DNA of 64,000 nt from Theropithecus gelada (GCF_003255815.1 NC_037682.1:3128839-3192838); one strand, 5' to 3'. Counted from the stretch's first letter, positions 11,590 through 22,793 are shown. Notes: generated from the sequence alone by a model not told the origin. Numbers and translations: made by a program.

Positions 11590-11965
11590 TGTTATGGGAG
11601 GAATCATGTCCCCCAAAAGTCATGTGTAGAAGCCCTCATCCCCAGCACCTCAGCACATGACTATATGTGAATACAGGGTTTTATAGAAAACAGTTAAAAC
11701 GAGGCCATTGGTATGGGCCGTAATCCAACAGGACTGGGGTCTTTATAAGGAGATGAGGACACAGGCACACTCAGAGGCATGGCCCTGCAGGGACACAGGG
11801 AGAAGGTGACGTCTACAAGCCAAAGAGAGAGGCTTCAGGAAGAACCAGCCCTGCCAACTCCTTGATCCTGGACTCCAGCCTCCAGGACTGGTAGTGATAA
11901 ACGTCTGCTCTCTCAGCAGCCCTGTCTGTGACACTTTGTGATGGCAGCTCCAAGACAGGAATACA
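11590..11965 (+). mobile_element. MLT1-type MaLR LTR, plus strand
   Basis: Starts with TGTTATGG and carries, in order, sequences typical of MLT1 solo LTRs: 'atcatgtcccccaaaagtcatg', 'ccccagcacctcag', 'gaggccattggtatgggc', 'ctaatccaacaggactgg'-like, 'ggagaaggtgacgtctacaagcc', 'ttgatcctggactccagcctcc' and 'ctgtgacactttgtgatggcagc'. It ends near 'aatacat'. This is an ancient non-autonomous ERVL-related element with no internal genes. The exact sub-family was not resolved. Confidence 0.8.
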
Positions 11966-13799
11966 TCCAGCATCCAGAGGGATTACATCTGTCCAGGCCT
12001 GCATAGCCAGGTCAGACAGAGAGACCACACCCCAGACCTCCAGACCAGGGGAAACCCCCACGCACCGCTGGCTCAGAGATCTTCTCTGACTGAGCACGGG
12101 AAGCTGGCTCCTTCTGGCTGGTTTCCCTCAGATGCATCATCCCAACACCTAGAGACACATCGTGCAAGTACAGAGTCCGCAAAAATACCATTTTCCAAGG
12201 CGGAGACCAAAAAAATCATGTGCACAGTTGACGTCTGTAGGCCCCTAATGCTAATTGGGGACAGTGGCATTTGGATCTGGGTGGCTGAGGGGTTTGGTGA
12301 CCTGGACAATCAGGGCCTGCCTGAAGAACCAGGGGCTGCCGGAGGCGCTGGGCCTCCCTCCCACTCACCGGAGCCTTCATTAACAGCCGCGTCCAGACCA
12401 GCTGGAGTCAGCTGATTAGCCCATTCTAAGTGGCATTGGGACTTCCCCCACCCCCTGTATCTATTTTTTCACCCGCACATGTTCAATTCAATTTTGCTTT
12501 TGTGCCAGAGAGGCCTCTGATGTGAATGTTTCTGGGGAGCTTTTCCATGTTTCTTTATGTCCTCGAAACCAAAGTCAGTCACCAAGTTTCAGAAAACACC
12601 CTCCTGGATTGAAGCGGGTAAGAGGAAAGAAAAACACACAACACAAAACAAAAGCAAAAGAAAACAAAAGAGAAAGCACTGGCTGCCTTTCTACAGAATC
12701 CTCCTGCGAGGAGACAATTCACTTCGATTGAAACGTTTCCATTGTGCAGCGTTCGAAACGTGCTCCTCGCGTTGAGCAGAAATGCAAATCCCCCTTTTTC
12801 CTTTGATTCAAATATTTAAATTTTCAAATATATATGCTGCGACAATTGAATGGCAGCTGACCTCACTTATTTTCATAGAAGCAATGCGGAAGCCACGGGC
12901 TGCAGTTAATCTCGCCAGCAGCGCCCCGCCTGCTGACAGCGGCACGGTCAGTCCTGGGGGGGCGCGGGGAATAATCCTTTTATTCAGACATTTGGCTTAA
13001 AAGAATAACAAGGAGGAAAAGCTGGAACATAATTGCATTGCATGGAAAACAGAGAAAGATTTTTTTCTCTCTCTCTGACAAGCTTTCTCCTTTTCCTTCC
13101 TCAAAGAATTGGAGGCTCATGGCCAGAGGCTGTTTTCTTGGTAAAGAAATCAGGAGTGTTTTCCTTCCACTATTGTCCCCACTCCCGCCCACCCCCCGAG
13201 GGATTTTCATAGTTGGGTTGGCTGCCACACTGGCTCATCCACTCATTCATTCATTCATTCACTCACTCACTCATTCTGCAAACTCAGAAGGAAGACCTAC
13301 TGTCTGTCCAGTTCAGCTGGGCTGGGGGCGGGGCAGAACCAGACACTCCCCAGGCAGCCTTCCTCTCCTGGACTGGACGCCCCCACAGAGCCATGCCCTG
13401 ACCCTCGGAAGCACCCTGAAGCATAACTGGGCCATCCGTGCCTGCAGGAACCCCCTTTGTTCCTCCTTGGGGCCCCAGAGCACCTGAGTGAAAGAGTCTG
13501 AGACCGGAGGGGCGGCGAGAGGGGGCCGTGGAGGGAGGCGGAGGGGCCCCCTCCCAGGGCCAGCCAGGCCAGAGTCTGCCAGAGTGGCTGTTGCAAAGTC
13601 CTCTTCCTGCAGCCTGGGGATCCCAGAGGACCCCGGCCCAGTCCATCAGCGGGGCTGGGTCTTTAATATTTAAAGAGCTCTCCCGGACATTTCAAGAACT
13701 CCCCGACACGATTTTCTGTGATGCGTGGGCTGTCGGGACATCTGTCTTCTATACCTAATAAAGTCGCCCGATGCAGAATGAACTCCTCGGCATCGCTTT
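11966..13799. other. Intergenic with AT-rich conserved-looking block
   Basis: No gene was recognised. 12,780-13,110 is AT-rich and little broken by repeats ('gattcaaatatttaaattttc', 'aattgaatggcagctgacctc', 'gctgcagttaatctcgcc'). It has the look of a conserved non-coding element. A (CATT/CACT)n microsatellite sits at 13,241-13,276. An isolated AATAAA occurs near 13,757 without a supported transcript. Confidence 0.45.
13241..13276 (+). repeat. (CATT)n / (CACT)n microsatellite
   Basis: Thirty-six bases of ACTC/ATTC-type tetranucleotide repeats, with an internal switch from CATT to CACT units. Confidence 0.9.
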
Positions 13800-14720
13800 G
13801 AATCCGGGCTCACATATGGTTGCTAATTAGCTGGCTATCTCTTGGAGTTAAATGATTTTTTTTCTCGCCCCGTTCGCATCCATAATAGACGCGAACAGAG
13901 TCGTGATTGTTCCCTGTTGCGGGACATTCTGCGCCTGAATGAGCGGGGGCTGCTGTGTCGACGCGGATTTGCCATATGGTTGCGCGGAGCCAGGAAGAAT
14001 GGGCCCCTGTGTGTGCGACCGGGACGCGGCGGCGCGGGCCGTGCCAGCCGGGAGGAACCGGGTGCCCGACGGCGCAGGACGAGCGGGCGCAGCGGGCGCG
14101 AGCGCACCGTCGGGGCGCGGGGACCCCGAGGGCCAGCGGAGCCGGGCGGCGCGCAGGGATGGACGCCAGGCGCCCGTGGCCCGCTCCCGGCTGACAGGCG
14201 CGCGGAGGGCAGCAGGACCGATGCACCGACGGACGCACCGACGGACGCGCGGACGGATGCGCCGACCGCAGGCTCTCCCGCCGCCCCGGGGCCGTCGTGC
14301 CCGTGCAGGCCGCAAGCCGCGGCGGGGGCCGGCTCTGCGGCTGCAGCAGCCCCATTGTGAGGCCGGCGAGACAATGGGCGGCCCGAGGAGGCACCTGCTC
14401 GCCTGAAAGGCCCATAAATCGCCGCCGCGTCCAGCTGCCTTCCCGCCCCTCCCCGCGGACCCGCTAGCGGGAAGCGCGGCCACGGCCTGGAGGGGGAGGC
14501 TCGGTCCGTCAGTCGGGCAGGGCCGCCTGGGCCACCTCCGCGCGTTCCCTCCCGCCTGGGCGCAGCTGCCGGCGCGCCCCGACGGAAGCCCGGCCTAGCC
14601 TCCACTCTGGAGTCGGCGCTCCAGGCTGCTGCCAGGCCGGTGGCCAAGGCCCCAGCACCACCGTCCCTTCTGCAGGGCACCCAGCATCCACCCTCCCGCG
14701 GGCAGCTCCTGGTCCTGGCC
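13660..14720. promoter_or_regulatory. CpG island with AT-rich homeodomain-motif flank
   Basis: 13,980-14,620 is very CpG-dense. Its left shoulder (13,660-13,960) is AT-rich yet still has intact CpGs, and it looks constrained. CATATGGTTGC occurs twice (13,813 and 13,973). CTAATTAG, a homeodomain palindrome, lies at 13,823-13,830. A four-unit 12-bp minisatellite (14,220-14,267) is embedded. By position this island is the best candidate for the KCNQ1DN promoter region. Long open frames on both strands across it are probably GC artefacts. Confidence 0.65.
14220..14267 (+). repeat. 12-bp minisatellite, four units
   Basis: Four consecutive units of the form GACGCACCGACG (variants gatgcaccgacg, gacgcgcggacg, gatgcgccgacc). 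Every unit retains two or more CpGs, which suggests that this part of the island is unmethylated in the germ line. Confidence 0.9.
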
Positions 14721-16645
14721 CCGGGGGGCTTACTCAGGCTGCCTTTGGACCAGATTCTTGAACTTTTGAACCGAGGATATTGCTGCTGTTTGTAGAGTCG
14801 AATCCTGAACAAGCGCTGTGTTGAGGAGCAGCAGGCTCTCCCTTGCTCCCCCAGAGCCTGGGAAAATCAACCCACCTCCGCCCCCCGACCCCCAGGGCTG
14901 TAACCCGGTGCCTGGTAGCCCCACTGTGATAAACCGAAGCCCAGCACAGTTTGAGATTCGTCCTGAGTTGATTTATGCAGCCCCCCAGAACAGAGGCTGA
15001 AACCCGGGGCATCCTGGTGAAGCCACACGGAGCCGGCCTGGTCCCAGGCCCCCGGCACAGGGTCCCCTCCACTCCCAGCCGCTTCCCTTTCAGAGCCTGG
15101 ACTGAGCTGGCAGGGACACCTGCTCAGGGCTCTGGACTTCCACTTTCTGGGCACTTGCATGCATGCCCAGCACCAACTCGCCCTTCTGAGAAAGCAATCC
15201 CTCCTCAGAGCAGAGAAGCCGTGGCTGAGATGGGCAGGAAGTGGTCAGGACCCACTGCGGAGGCACCAACTCCCCATGCTACCACCAGGGGTGCACCTGG
15301 ACTCCTGGAAAGGGGTCGCGTCAGGGTGCAGCCCATCAAAGGCTTCCCAAGAGGCAAGAGGCAAGGAGAAGGGTCTTACTTTAAACAGCCAGCCTCAGGT
15401 GAGCACCAGAGATCAGGCCCAGACCTGTGGAGAGAAAAGGAGGCAATGGCCCCTGGCTACAGACAAGGACCCTGAGGCTGCCCTCTTCCCTCTGCATCAG
15501 TGACCTTTGGTTAGGCACTGCCTTTCTGTGTGGAAGGAGCAGGACTCAGTCCCAAGACCATTTGGCCACGCTGTGCCCTTGGGACCAGCACGTGCTGGCA
15601 CCCCGATCCCCCTGGGATTCTCTTCCAGGAAAAGGCTTGCATTCAGTTCACAGGGCTCTGCCAACACCAACCCTGTGCTGGCTGCCTGCAGCAGGCACCC
15701 CGTGGGGACCACATCCCTGGGCCTGGAGGAGCTGGCTGAGACAGAGGCGGGCCTGAGGCCAGGCCTTTGCCCGCTGCTGCTCCAGGCACTCCTGGAGGGC
15801 TCTGAGCATGCTCCTTGGGTCTCCCGGCTGCGGGGAGGACACTCACTCCCACCCCCAGGTGTCTGGTGCTTTGATTTTAATTATTTCTAGCCTTCCAGTG
15901 CCATCTCTTATCGCCCCCTCCCCCGTCCCCTAATAAAGGGCCAGCACCCCCCGCCTTCCTCTAGCCTCCCTAACATATTAGAAGAATGTTTTTCCATTTC
16001 CTTTGATGTCTGTTACAAGTTGCATCTCATTTCCTGCTTGGGCATTTCTGACCTCGAGTGACTCCGGCCGCCATGGCTGCGTGGCTGGTCTGCTCCTCGT
16101 GCCCCGCCCAGACGCCAGCTTTGAGAGGATTTGGTCCTCCATGTGCCGCCACCGCCAACTCAGTTTCCCCCTACCCTCCCCACTTTGTTTTCTGGGGCTC
16201 CAAGGGGGAGGTCAGGCCCTCAACCCTGTTTCCATGGGGAGGGCTCCTCACGGAGGGTTGCAGAGAGCGGCATCCCTCTCTGCAGCGGGGAGGGCTCCTC
16301 ACAGTGGCAGGGGGCAGGGGGGGCCATCCCTCTGTGGGGCTTCCTAAAGACCTGCATTCTTCCCTTCATTTTTCTGGGATTATTCCCCTTTCAGTGGTCG
16401 GCCCTGTTCACTCTGCCACCTCAGAGAGGGTGAACCCAGCGAGGTGTGACAGGAGGCTGGGGAGAGACCCCAGCACCTGGAGCACACAGGAGCCAGGAGG
16501 AGCCCGACAGAGCAGCAGGGGCTGGGGTCTTCTGAAGCCTGACTCCTTGGGACCCCAAAGAAGCAGGTGGAAAACTGAAAAAGAAAACCCCTCAAGTGAA
16601 CCACTGGAAAGCAAAGTAAGAGAAAATAAATGAGTTGTTTGACAT
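14500..16645 (+). ncRNA. KCNQ1DN: Candidate KCNQ1DN locus (position-based)
   Basis: KCNQ1DN is a small imprinted, mainly non-coding transcript between KCNQ1 and CDKN1C. From my memory of the human map it begins about 13 kb before the CDKN1C 3' end and is about 2 kb long. After allowing for two monkey-specific Alus, that places it here. The sequence is compatible: a CpG island sits at the left end, and AATAAA signals on the plus strand lie at 15,932-15,937 and 16,625-16,630. I could not verify the transcript or its exons, and both ends are guesses. No protein is claimed. Confidence 0.3.
16236..16340 (+). repeat. Short tandem duplication (about 50 bp)
   Basis: The phrase 'ggggagggctcctcac' appears twice, each followed after a short gap by a 'catccctctgtg/ctg' phrase. 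This is an imperfect local tandem duplication. Confidence 0.7.
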
Positions 16646-16904
16646 AATTTAACTTGCTTGTTTTTCCATCTTCCTTCCTGCTCACCCCACCACCATCGCG
16701 GCCCCATCTAGTTGAGGCACACAGCTCTGGGCTTAAAGGAACCAAGGGGCGTGTCTCAGAGCAGTCTCCAAGTTGGGTGCTGGAACTGAAGAAATGCAGA
16801 GAGGTCAGCGGCTGTGAGAGAGGTTTGCATAAGAAAACAGACAAGACAGAACTTGGTTTTATCGGTTTTTTTTTGTTTTGTTTTGTTTTGTTTGTGTATT
16901 TTGG
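16646..16904. other. Intergenic, T/G-rich before Alu
   Basis: Unique sequence ending in (GTTTT)n and poly-T that belong to the tail of the following minus-strand Alu. Confidence 0.5.
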
Positions 16905-17212
16905 TTTTTTTTTTTAGATAGAATTTTGCTCTTGTTGCCCAGGCTGGAGTGCAATGGCGTGATCTCGGCCCACTGCAACCTCCACCTCCTGGGTTCAAGC
17001 GATTCTCCTGCCTCAGCCTCCCTCCTGAGTAGCTGGGATTACAGGCGCCCGCCACCACGCTCAGTTAATATTTCTTTTGTAACTTTAGTAGAGACAGGGT
17101 TTCGCCATGCTGGCCAGGCTGGTCTCGAACTCCTGACCTCAGGTGATCTGCCCGCCTGAGCCTCCCAAAGTACCGACTGGGATTACAGGCACGAGCCACC
17201 GCGCGCGGCCGG
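16905..17212 (-). repeat. Alu element (AluS-like), minus strand
   Basis: A full-length reversed Alu from a T run through 'gagtgcaatggcgtgatctcgg' to the end 'ccaccgcgcgcggccgg'. Moderate divergence. Confidence 0.93.
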
Positions 17213-17482
17213 TTTTGCCTTAAAACCACAGCTAGACTCCTCCACAGGGACCAGGCCTGCCATGTCTGTCCTGGCTGCAGAGGTGGGTCAGCCCTGTACA
17301 GTGCTCTCTGGAAGAGAATCAGGGAGCAGTGTGGCCCCGCACAGAGGCACCTGACTGGCCGTTGGCCTACTGGTAGCCTCCAAGGGTGGATGCAAGGTAT
17401 CTCAGTCCATTTGTGCCACTGTAACAAAATACCTGAGACTCGGTGATTTATTTTTTATTTTTCTATTTTTTATTTATTTATT

Positions 17483-17772
17483 TGTTTTTGAGATGGAGTT
17501 TTGCTCTTGCTGCCCAGATTGGAGTGCAATGGCACAATCTCGGCTCACTGCAACCTCCGCCTCCCAGGTTCAAGCGATTCTCCTGCCTCAGCCTCCTGAG
17601 TAGCTGGGATTACAGGCATGTGCCACCACACTCGGCTAATTTTGTATTTGTAGTAGAGATGAGGTTTCTCCATGTTTGCCAGGCTGGTCTCAAACTCCTG
17701 ACCTCAGGTAATCCACCCACCTTGGCCTTCCAAAGTGCTGGAATTACAGGTGTGAGCCACTGTGCCTGGCTA
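17483..17772 (-). repeat. Alu element (AluS-like), minus strand
   Basis: Reversed Alu from 'tttttgagatggagttttgctc' to 'ccactgtgcctggct'. It sits inside the split MaLR LTR. Confidence 0.93.
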
Positions 17773-17851
17773 CTTTTCTAATTTTAGTAGAGATGGGCTT
17801 TCTCCATGTTGGTCAGGCTGATCTCAAACTCCTGACCTCAGGTGATCAACG
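17773..17851 (-). repeat. Partial Alu, minus strand
   Basis: Repeats the internal 'aattttagtagagatggg-tttctccatgttggtcaggctg' part of Alu up to 'cctgacctcaggtgatcaa' without the rest. It is either a truncated insertion or a local duplication attached to the preceding Alu. Confidence 0.8.
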
Positions 17852-18004
17852 AGACTGGGTGATTTATAAATAATAGAAATGTATTTCTCACAGTTCCAGA
17901 GGCTGGGAAGCCCAAGATCAAGGTGCCAGGGCAATCAGGGTCTGGTGAGGGCTCTCTGCTTCCAAGATGGCACTGTGTTGTAAGTAAGCAAACGCTTCAT
18001 GAAA

Positions 18005-18007
<3 letters not shown>

Positions 18008-18035
<28 letters not shown>

Positions 18036-18309
18036 GAGACGGAGTCTCGCTCTGTCGCCGGGGCTGGAGTGCAGTGGCCGGATCTCAGCTCACTGCAAGC
18101 TCCGCCTCCCGGGTTTACGCCATTCTCCTGCCTCAGCCTCCCGAGTAGCTGGGACTACAGGCGCCCGCCACCTCGCCCGGCTAGTTTTTTTTTTTTTTAT
18201 TTTTTAGTAGAGACGGGGTTTCACCGGGTTAGCCAGGATGGTCTCGATCTCCTGACCTGGTGATCCGCCCGTCTCGGCCTCCCAAAGTGCTGGGATTACA
18301 GGCTTGAGC
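18008..18309 (-). repeat. Young Alu (AluYR-like, Old World monkey), minus strand
   Basis: Low divergence. It carries 'cagtggccggatctcagctc', 'gcccgccacctcgcccggct' and 'ggattacaggcttgagc', a set of variants I associate with Old World monkey AluY (YR) copies. It is flanked by the repeat 'gaaacctctttt' on both sides (about 18,000 and 18,311), which looks like a target-site duplication. It interrupts the older MaLR LTR. Confidence 0.88.
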
Positions 18310-18393
18310 AGAAACCTCTTTTATAAAAGCCTTAATCTCACTCAGAGGGAGGAACCCTCAGGCTTAATCACCTCCTAAAGACCTTAGTTCTGT

Positions 18394-18693
18394 GTGTGTG
18401 TGTGTGTGTGTGAGACAGAGTCTTGCTCTGACACCTACGCTGGAATACAGTGGTATCATCTCAGCTCACTGCAACCTCCACCTCCTGGGTTCAAGCAGTT
18501 CTCCCTGCCTCAGCCTTCCAAGTACCTGGGATAACAGGCGCCCACCACCATGTCCAGTTAATTTTCATATTTTTAGTAGACATGGGGTTTCACCATGTTG
18601 GCTAGGCTGGTCTCGAACTCCTGACCTCAGATGATCTGCCCACCACAACCTCCCAAAGTGCTAGGATTACAGGCGTGAGCCACTGTGCCTGGC
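18394..18693 (-). repeat. Alu element (AluS-like), minus strand, with (TG)n tail
   Basis: A (TG)10-type run where the reversed poly-A tail would be is followed by 'gagacagagtcttgctctgac' and the rest of a full Alu ending 'ccactgtgcctggcc'. Confidence 0.92.
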
Positions 18694-18696
18694 CCT

Positions 18697-18996
18697 TTTC
18701 TTTTTTTTTTTTTTTTTTTTTTTTTTGGTGACAGGATCTGGCTCTCTGGCTCTGTCAGCCAGGTTGGAGTACAGTGGAACGGTCACGGCTCACTGCAACC
18801 TCCACCTCCCAGGCTTGAGTGATCCTCCCACCTCCTGACTAGCATGCACCACCACACCTGGCTAATTTTTCTTTTTTTTGTAGAGAAAAGTTCTCCCTGT
18901 GTTGCCCAGGCTGGTCTCAAAATCCTGGGCTCAAGCAATTCGCTCACCTCAGCCTCCCAAAGTGCTGAGATCACAGGCTTGAGCTACTGTGCCCAG
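18697..18996 (-). repeat. Alu element (AluJ-like), minus strand
   Basis: A long T run is followed by a diverged reversed Alu with the J-type 'gatcctcccacctcctgac' region and the end 'gagctactgtgcccag'. Confidence 0.9.
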
Positions 18997-19085
18997 TTTC
19001 CCACTTACGTTAACACTATCACATTGGCCGGTAAGTTTCAGACGTGAATTCCGGAGGGGACATAGTCAAACCCAGCACTAGGTCT

Positions 19086-20512
19086 CAGGTGTCCTTACTT
19101 CTCCCTCTGCAATACTGGCTTCACCACATCCCCTCAGGTATAGGGCCCTGTTGTCCGGACCACGTGCTTCTTCCCAGGACTGAGAGGGAAGTGCTGGGGT
19201 TGCATGATAAAAACCCATGTGACTATATGACCATTAAAATGAATAGCCCCCAGAGCACTGGGGAGTGGGTACCGGGGCTCCCTGCTACCCAGACAGACCA
19301 GTTAAGGTCTTCCAGGCCTGGATGTAGGCCAGGCTACAGGGAGGGAATCAGCACCCAGCTAGAGCAGAAGGGTCTGAAGGAACCAAAAGGGGTTCTGGGG
19401 CAAATCTCAAACCATGGGCAATCTTCATTCAAACACTCAGGGAACATTCGAGCTAGACAGGCCCCCAAAGACTCTGATCCTGTGTTCCCCTTTCAGGGAA
19501 AATTGAGGCCCAGGGAGGCTTCTGCACCCTAGACAACCTCCACCCTTTAGAGGGATCAGTGAGGGAAAGTCGGACCCCAGCAAAATGGAGAAAGTCCCAA
19601 ATTGGAGACAATCAGAAAGACAGCACCAGTGCAGACCATAAACCAGCGCCCCACCTGCTCCAAGCTGGGCTCCAGTCTCCTAAGGATGAGCTGGGCCCAT
19701 GCAAACTCCCTTCTTTTTCCTGTGCAAACACAAAACTTGTGTTTCCTGCATGTGGGCCACCAGGCAACCACCCTCTGACTCGAACCCCTGCCCACAGACC
19801 CCAGTACCACCCAATGATTGGCCGGGGGCACCCCCAAAGGATCCGACCATGCCAAAAGTAGCCACAGGCAGATGACAGTGTCAAAGGGAAGGGGAAAAAG
19901 TGGTTTTTGTTCATGCAGACCATAGGAGTGAAGGCTGGAGCGCTCCCAAAGGCAAGTCCGTGTGGCTAAGAATGCGAGCAGGGCTCCCCAGCTGGCCTGG
20001 CTCCCACTGTCTGTGCATTATTGTGTGCGTGTGTGGCATTTCCACTTGGATTACTATTTCAGCTCTCAAAATTGGACCAGTGGCTCACAAGAGGATCCAT
20101 GAAGCAGCAACATATTGAGCCATCAGGATTTCAGGGTGAACATGGGATGTCCTCTACATGCAGGGACTGTCCACCAAGTGTGACACTGGATGCAGGATGA
20201 CCTGGACTTGTCCCAGGTGCATGGTCTCTTAAGACACTTGGCTGGATGGTGGCATGAGGCCAGCAGTGGTTTTGTGTCATTCGCAAGTAAAGCCCAGGGC
20301 CTTCCCTGGAAGCTGGCGTTGTTGTACTAGAATGAGTAGAAAGGGACGCTTTCCAGGACAAAGCTGATGTGCACCACACTGACGATGGGAAAGAGCCCAC
20401 GCTGTCTCTTCCTGTCCACGTTGCATTTGTAAGAATGAAACTTGCCTGAGTTGCATGGAGGAAGTTGCAGGTGGGAGGATGTGGTGTCTGGGATCTGCTT
20501 TCTTCGTTGTTG
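19086..20512. other. Intergenic, no gene seen
   Basis: Unique sequence without recognisable exons or repeats. Open frames up to about 160 codons occur on the plus strand (from 19,044) but lack domains, codon bias or splice context. Confidence 0.45.
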
Positions 20513-20642
20513 GTTTTTTTCAGTAGAGACAGGGTCTTGCTATGTTGCTCAGGCTGGTCTCCAACTCCTGGGCTCTAGCAATCATCCTACCTCAACCTCC
20601 CAAGGTGCTGGGATTACAGGCATCAGCCACTGTGCTCAGCCA
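20513..20642 (-). repeat. Partial Alu, minus strand
   Basis: Only one half of an Alu is present, from 'cagtagagacagggtcttgc' to 'cagccactgtgctcagcc'. Confidence 0.85.
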
Positions 20643-20689
20643 GGGATCTGCTTTATGAAACTGCAGAAAGGAAAAAAAGTAAAAGTAGA

Positions 20690-20815
20690 GGTGGGAAACA
20701 GATTGACAAGATTGGAAAAATGTTAATGATGGTTGAAACTGGCTGGTGATATACTATTCTATTGCTTTTGTGTATGTTTGCAAATTTCCATAAGAATGCT
20801 TTGTAAAGAAGTAGA
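20690..20815 (+). repeat. Old L1-like 3' fragment
   Basis: 'ggttgaaactggctggtgatatactattctattgcttttgtgtatgtttgcaaatttccataa' resembles the 3' end of ancient L1M-type elements. It is short and diverged. Confidence 0.4.
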
Positions 20816-20879
20816 GGTGATACTGTTACATATTGCTGAGAAAATGTAAAACCAAATACAAAGTTAACAAAAAGAGAGA

Positions 20880-21005
20880 AATTATCTTTATGTACATATA
20901 GACAATATATGCACACATACATGTGTGTATGCATACACATTATGTGTACATATGTATGTCTATAACATATAGACACGTACATGTTATATACATGCACATA
21001 CAATA
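20880..21005 (+). repeat. AT-rich (TATG/CATA)n simple sequence
   Basis: An imperfect mixture of TATG, CATA and ATGT units over about 125 bases. Open frames made of Tyr/Met/Cys/His repeats here are artefacts. Confidence 0.8.
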
Positions 21006-21274
21006 AAAGAAGGCAGAAAGGCTGTGGGCAGATACCTGATCAAGAGTTTTTGTGGCATCATCGCAGTGGCCTTGCAGCCCTTACTCAGGGGTCCTTGCTG
21101 ACATGAACTCACAGCAGTGTGCCTCTCACCTAGGCCTGCATCTTTCTAATTCGCCAGATAGGAAGCCACTCCTGGCACTTGGTCAGTTCAAACACAAGAA
21201 GTGTTTGATGATTTTTTAATTCTGTTAATTACTGAAATCCATGCTAGAGGAAAAAAATTGTTTTTGTTTTGAAT
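21006..21274. other. Intergenic, no gene seen
   Basis: Short unique stretch between simple sequence and an Alu. Nothing was recognised. Confidence 0.45.
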
Positions 21275-21562
21275 TTACTTATTTATTGAGACAGAGTCTT
21301 GCTCTACCGCCCAGGCTGGAATGCAGTGGTGTGATCACGACTCACTGCAGACTTGACCTCCCAGGCTCAAGCAATCCTCCCATCTCAGCCCCCTGAGGTT
21401 ACAGCCTCAGTACCTGTAACTACAGGTACACGCCACCGCACCCAGCTAATTTTTATATTTTTTGTAGAGACAGGGTCTCACTATATTGCCTAAGCTGGTC
21501 TCAAACTTCGGAGCTCAAGTGATCCTCACAGCTTGGCCTCCCAAAGTGCTGGGATAATAGGC
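21275..21562 (-). repeat. Alu element (AluJ-like), minus strand
   Basis: Reversed Alu from 'ttatttattgagacagagtc' to 'gctgggataatagg'. High divergence and J-type 'agcaatcctcccatctcagcc' positions. Confidence 0.9.
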
Positions 21563-22049
21563 TGTTTTGAATTCAGGTAACAATTGCTTGTGGGTCCTGA
21601 AGTAAACCCCCCAAAACGTTCTGGCTATCAATCAATAACCAGGGTTGGGTTCTGTAAGGAAAGATGGCTGCAAACCCTTTGCCACTCAAGCAGAGCAGAT
21701 CCCCCTCCCATGAATCTGGGATGGGCTCAGTAGCTTGCTTGATTAATCAAATGAGGCAGACATGATGCTGCATAGCTTCTGAGGCCGGGTCTTTAGAGCT
21801 GCTCCTAGGCCTCCTGGAACACCTGCTCTTGAAACCCAGCTGCCATGCTGTGAGGAAGCCCAAGCAGGCCTGTGGAGGGAGCCACAGGCAGCAGCTCCCA
21901 GGGCTCTGCCAGGCATGGGAATGGGCCGTCTTGGAAGTTGAGTCCCCAACCCCAATCGAACTACTCTAGCTGACACCCCACAACACAGAGCCAGGCTATC
22001 CTGCCAACTGTTCCCAAATTTCTGATATAATCATAGGTATAAATAAAAC
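21563..22049. other. Intergenic, no gene seen
   Basis: Unique sequence between Alus. No exon-like structure. Confidence 0.45.
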
Positions 22050-22353
22050 CATTTTTTTTGGTTTTGTTTTTGAGGTGGAGTCTCACTGTCGCCCAGGCTG
22101 GAGTGCAGTGACGCGATCTCAGCTCACTGCAAGCTCCGCCTCCTGGGTTCAGGCCATTCTCTAGCCTCAGCCTCCCAAGTAGCTGGGACTACAGGGGCCC
22201 ACCACCACGCCCGGCTGGTTTTTTGTATTTTTTTAGTAGAGACGGGGTTTCACCACGTTAGCCAGGATGGTCTCCATCTCCTGACCTCGTGATCCGCCCA
22301 CCTTGGCCTCCCAAAAGTGCTGGGATTCCAGGCGTGAGCCACCACACCTGGCT
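22050..22353 (-). repeat. Alu element (AluS/Y-like), minus strand
   Basis: Reversed full Alu from 'gttttgtttttgaggtggag' to 'gagccaccacacctggct'. Confidence 0.93.
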
Positions 22354-22790
22354 AAAACCACTGTTTTAAACCACAAAGTGTTGGGATAGTTGTTTACTTG
22401 GCAGGAGATCATTAGAACAGGTGTTATCATGCTAACAGAAGAGAAGGTACTGGCTGCCTGTCCACACCCAACTTCATGCCTCAGTGTTGAACAGTAGAGT
22501 AGTGGCTGTGATTTGAGGCAGAAGGGAATGGTGAGTACACACAGCTGTCAGACACTGAAGCAGGCAAGCCCTGCTGAGAAAGTCCTGCCCCTGAGGGCTT
22601 TCAAGTAACAGCTAAGATCCTGGTCTTCTTCCTGATGCCACGAGGTCATCAGAGCCCATTTTCATTTTTCATTCCAAGGGGCTTACCCATGGAGCAGATC
22701 TTGGTGATATAATCAATATCTCAGATGCCCCTAAAACAACCACTCCAGGCCTTAAATAACACAATTTTTAGTTTTCAGAATAAACAACTG
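22354..22790. other. Intergenic, no gene seen
   Basis: Unique sequence between two Alus. Nothing was recognised. Confidence 0.45.
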
Positions 22791-22793
22791 AGA

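Larger units (their letters stand above)
17395..19085 (-). mobile_element. MaLR-type LTR split by a cluster of Alus
   Basis: Four pieces of one reversed LTR-like element are separated by Alu insertions. They are 17,397-17,455 ('tctcagtccatttgtgccactg', 'acaaaatacctgagactcggtg'), 17,852-18,008 ('ctgggtgatttataaataatag', 'cagttccagaggctgggaag'), 18,310-18,393 ('ccttaatctcactcagaggg', 'taatcacctcctaaagacc') and 18,997-19,080 ('ttaacactatcacattgg', 'ggaggggacatagtcaaacc'). The order is consistent with one element, and the sub-family is uncertain. A short duplication of the 'gagactgggtgatttat' sequence marks the second Alu insertion site. Confidence 0.6.

Noticed and set aside
13835..14812. 325-codon minus-strand open frame in the CpG island, and 172- and 155-codon plus-strand frames
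   Set aside because: GC-rich, Arg/Ala/Pro-rich translations on both strands with no domain. Expected by composition, so treated as regulatory DNA.
15289..15305. CCACCAGGGGTGCAC, CTCF-like
   Set aside because: A mismatch in the invariant GGC block makes it doubtful.
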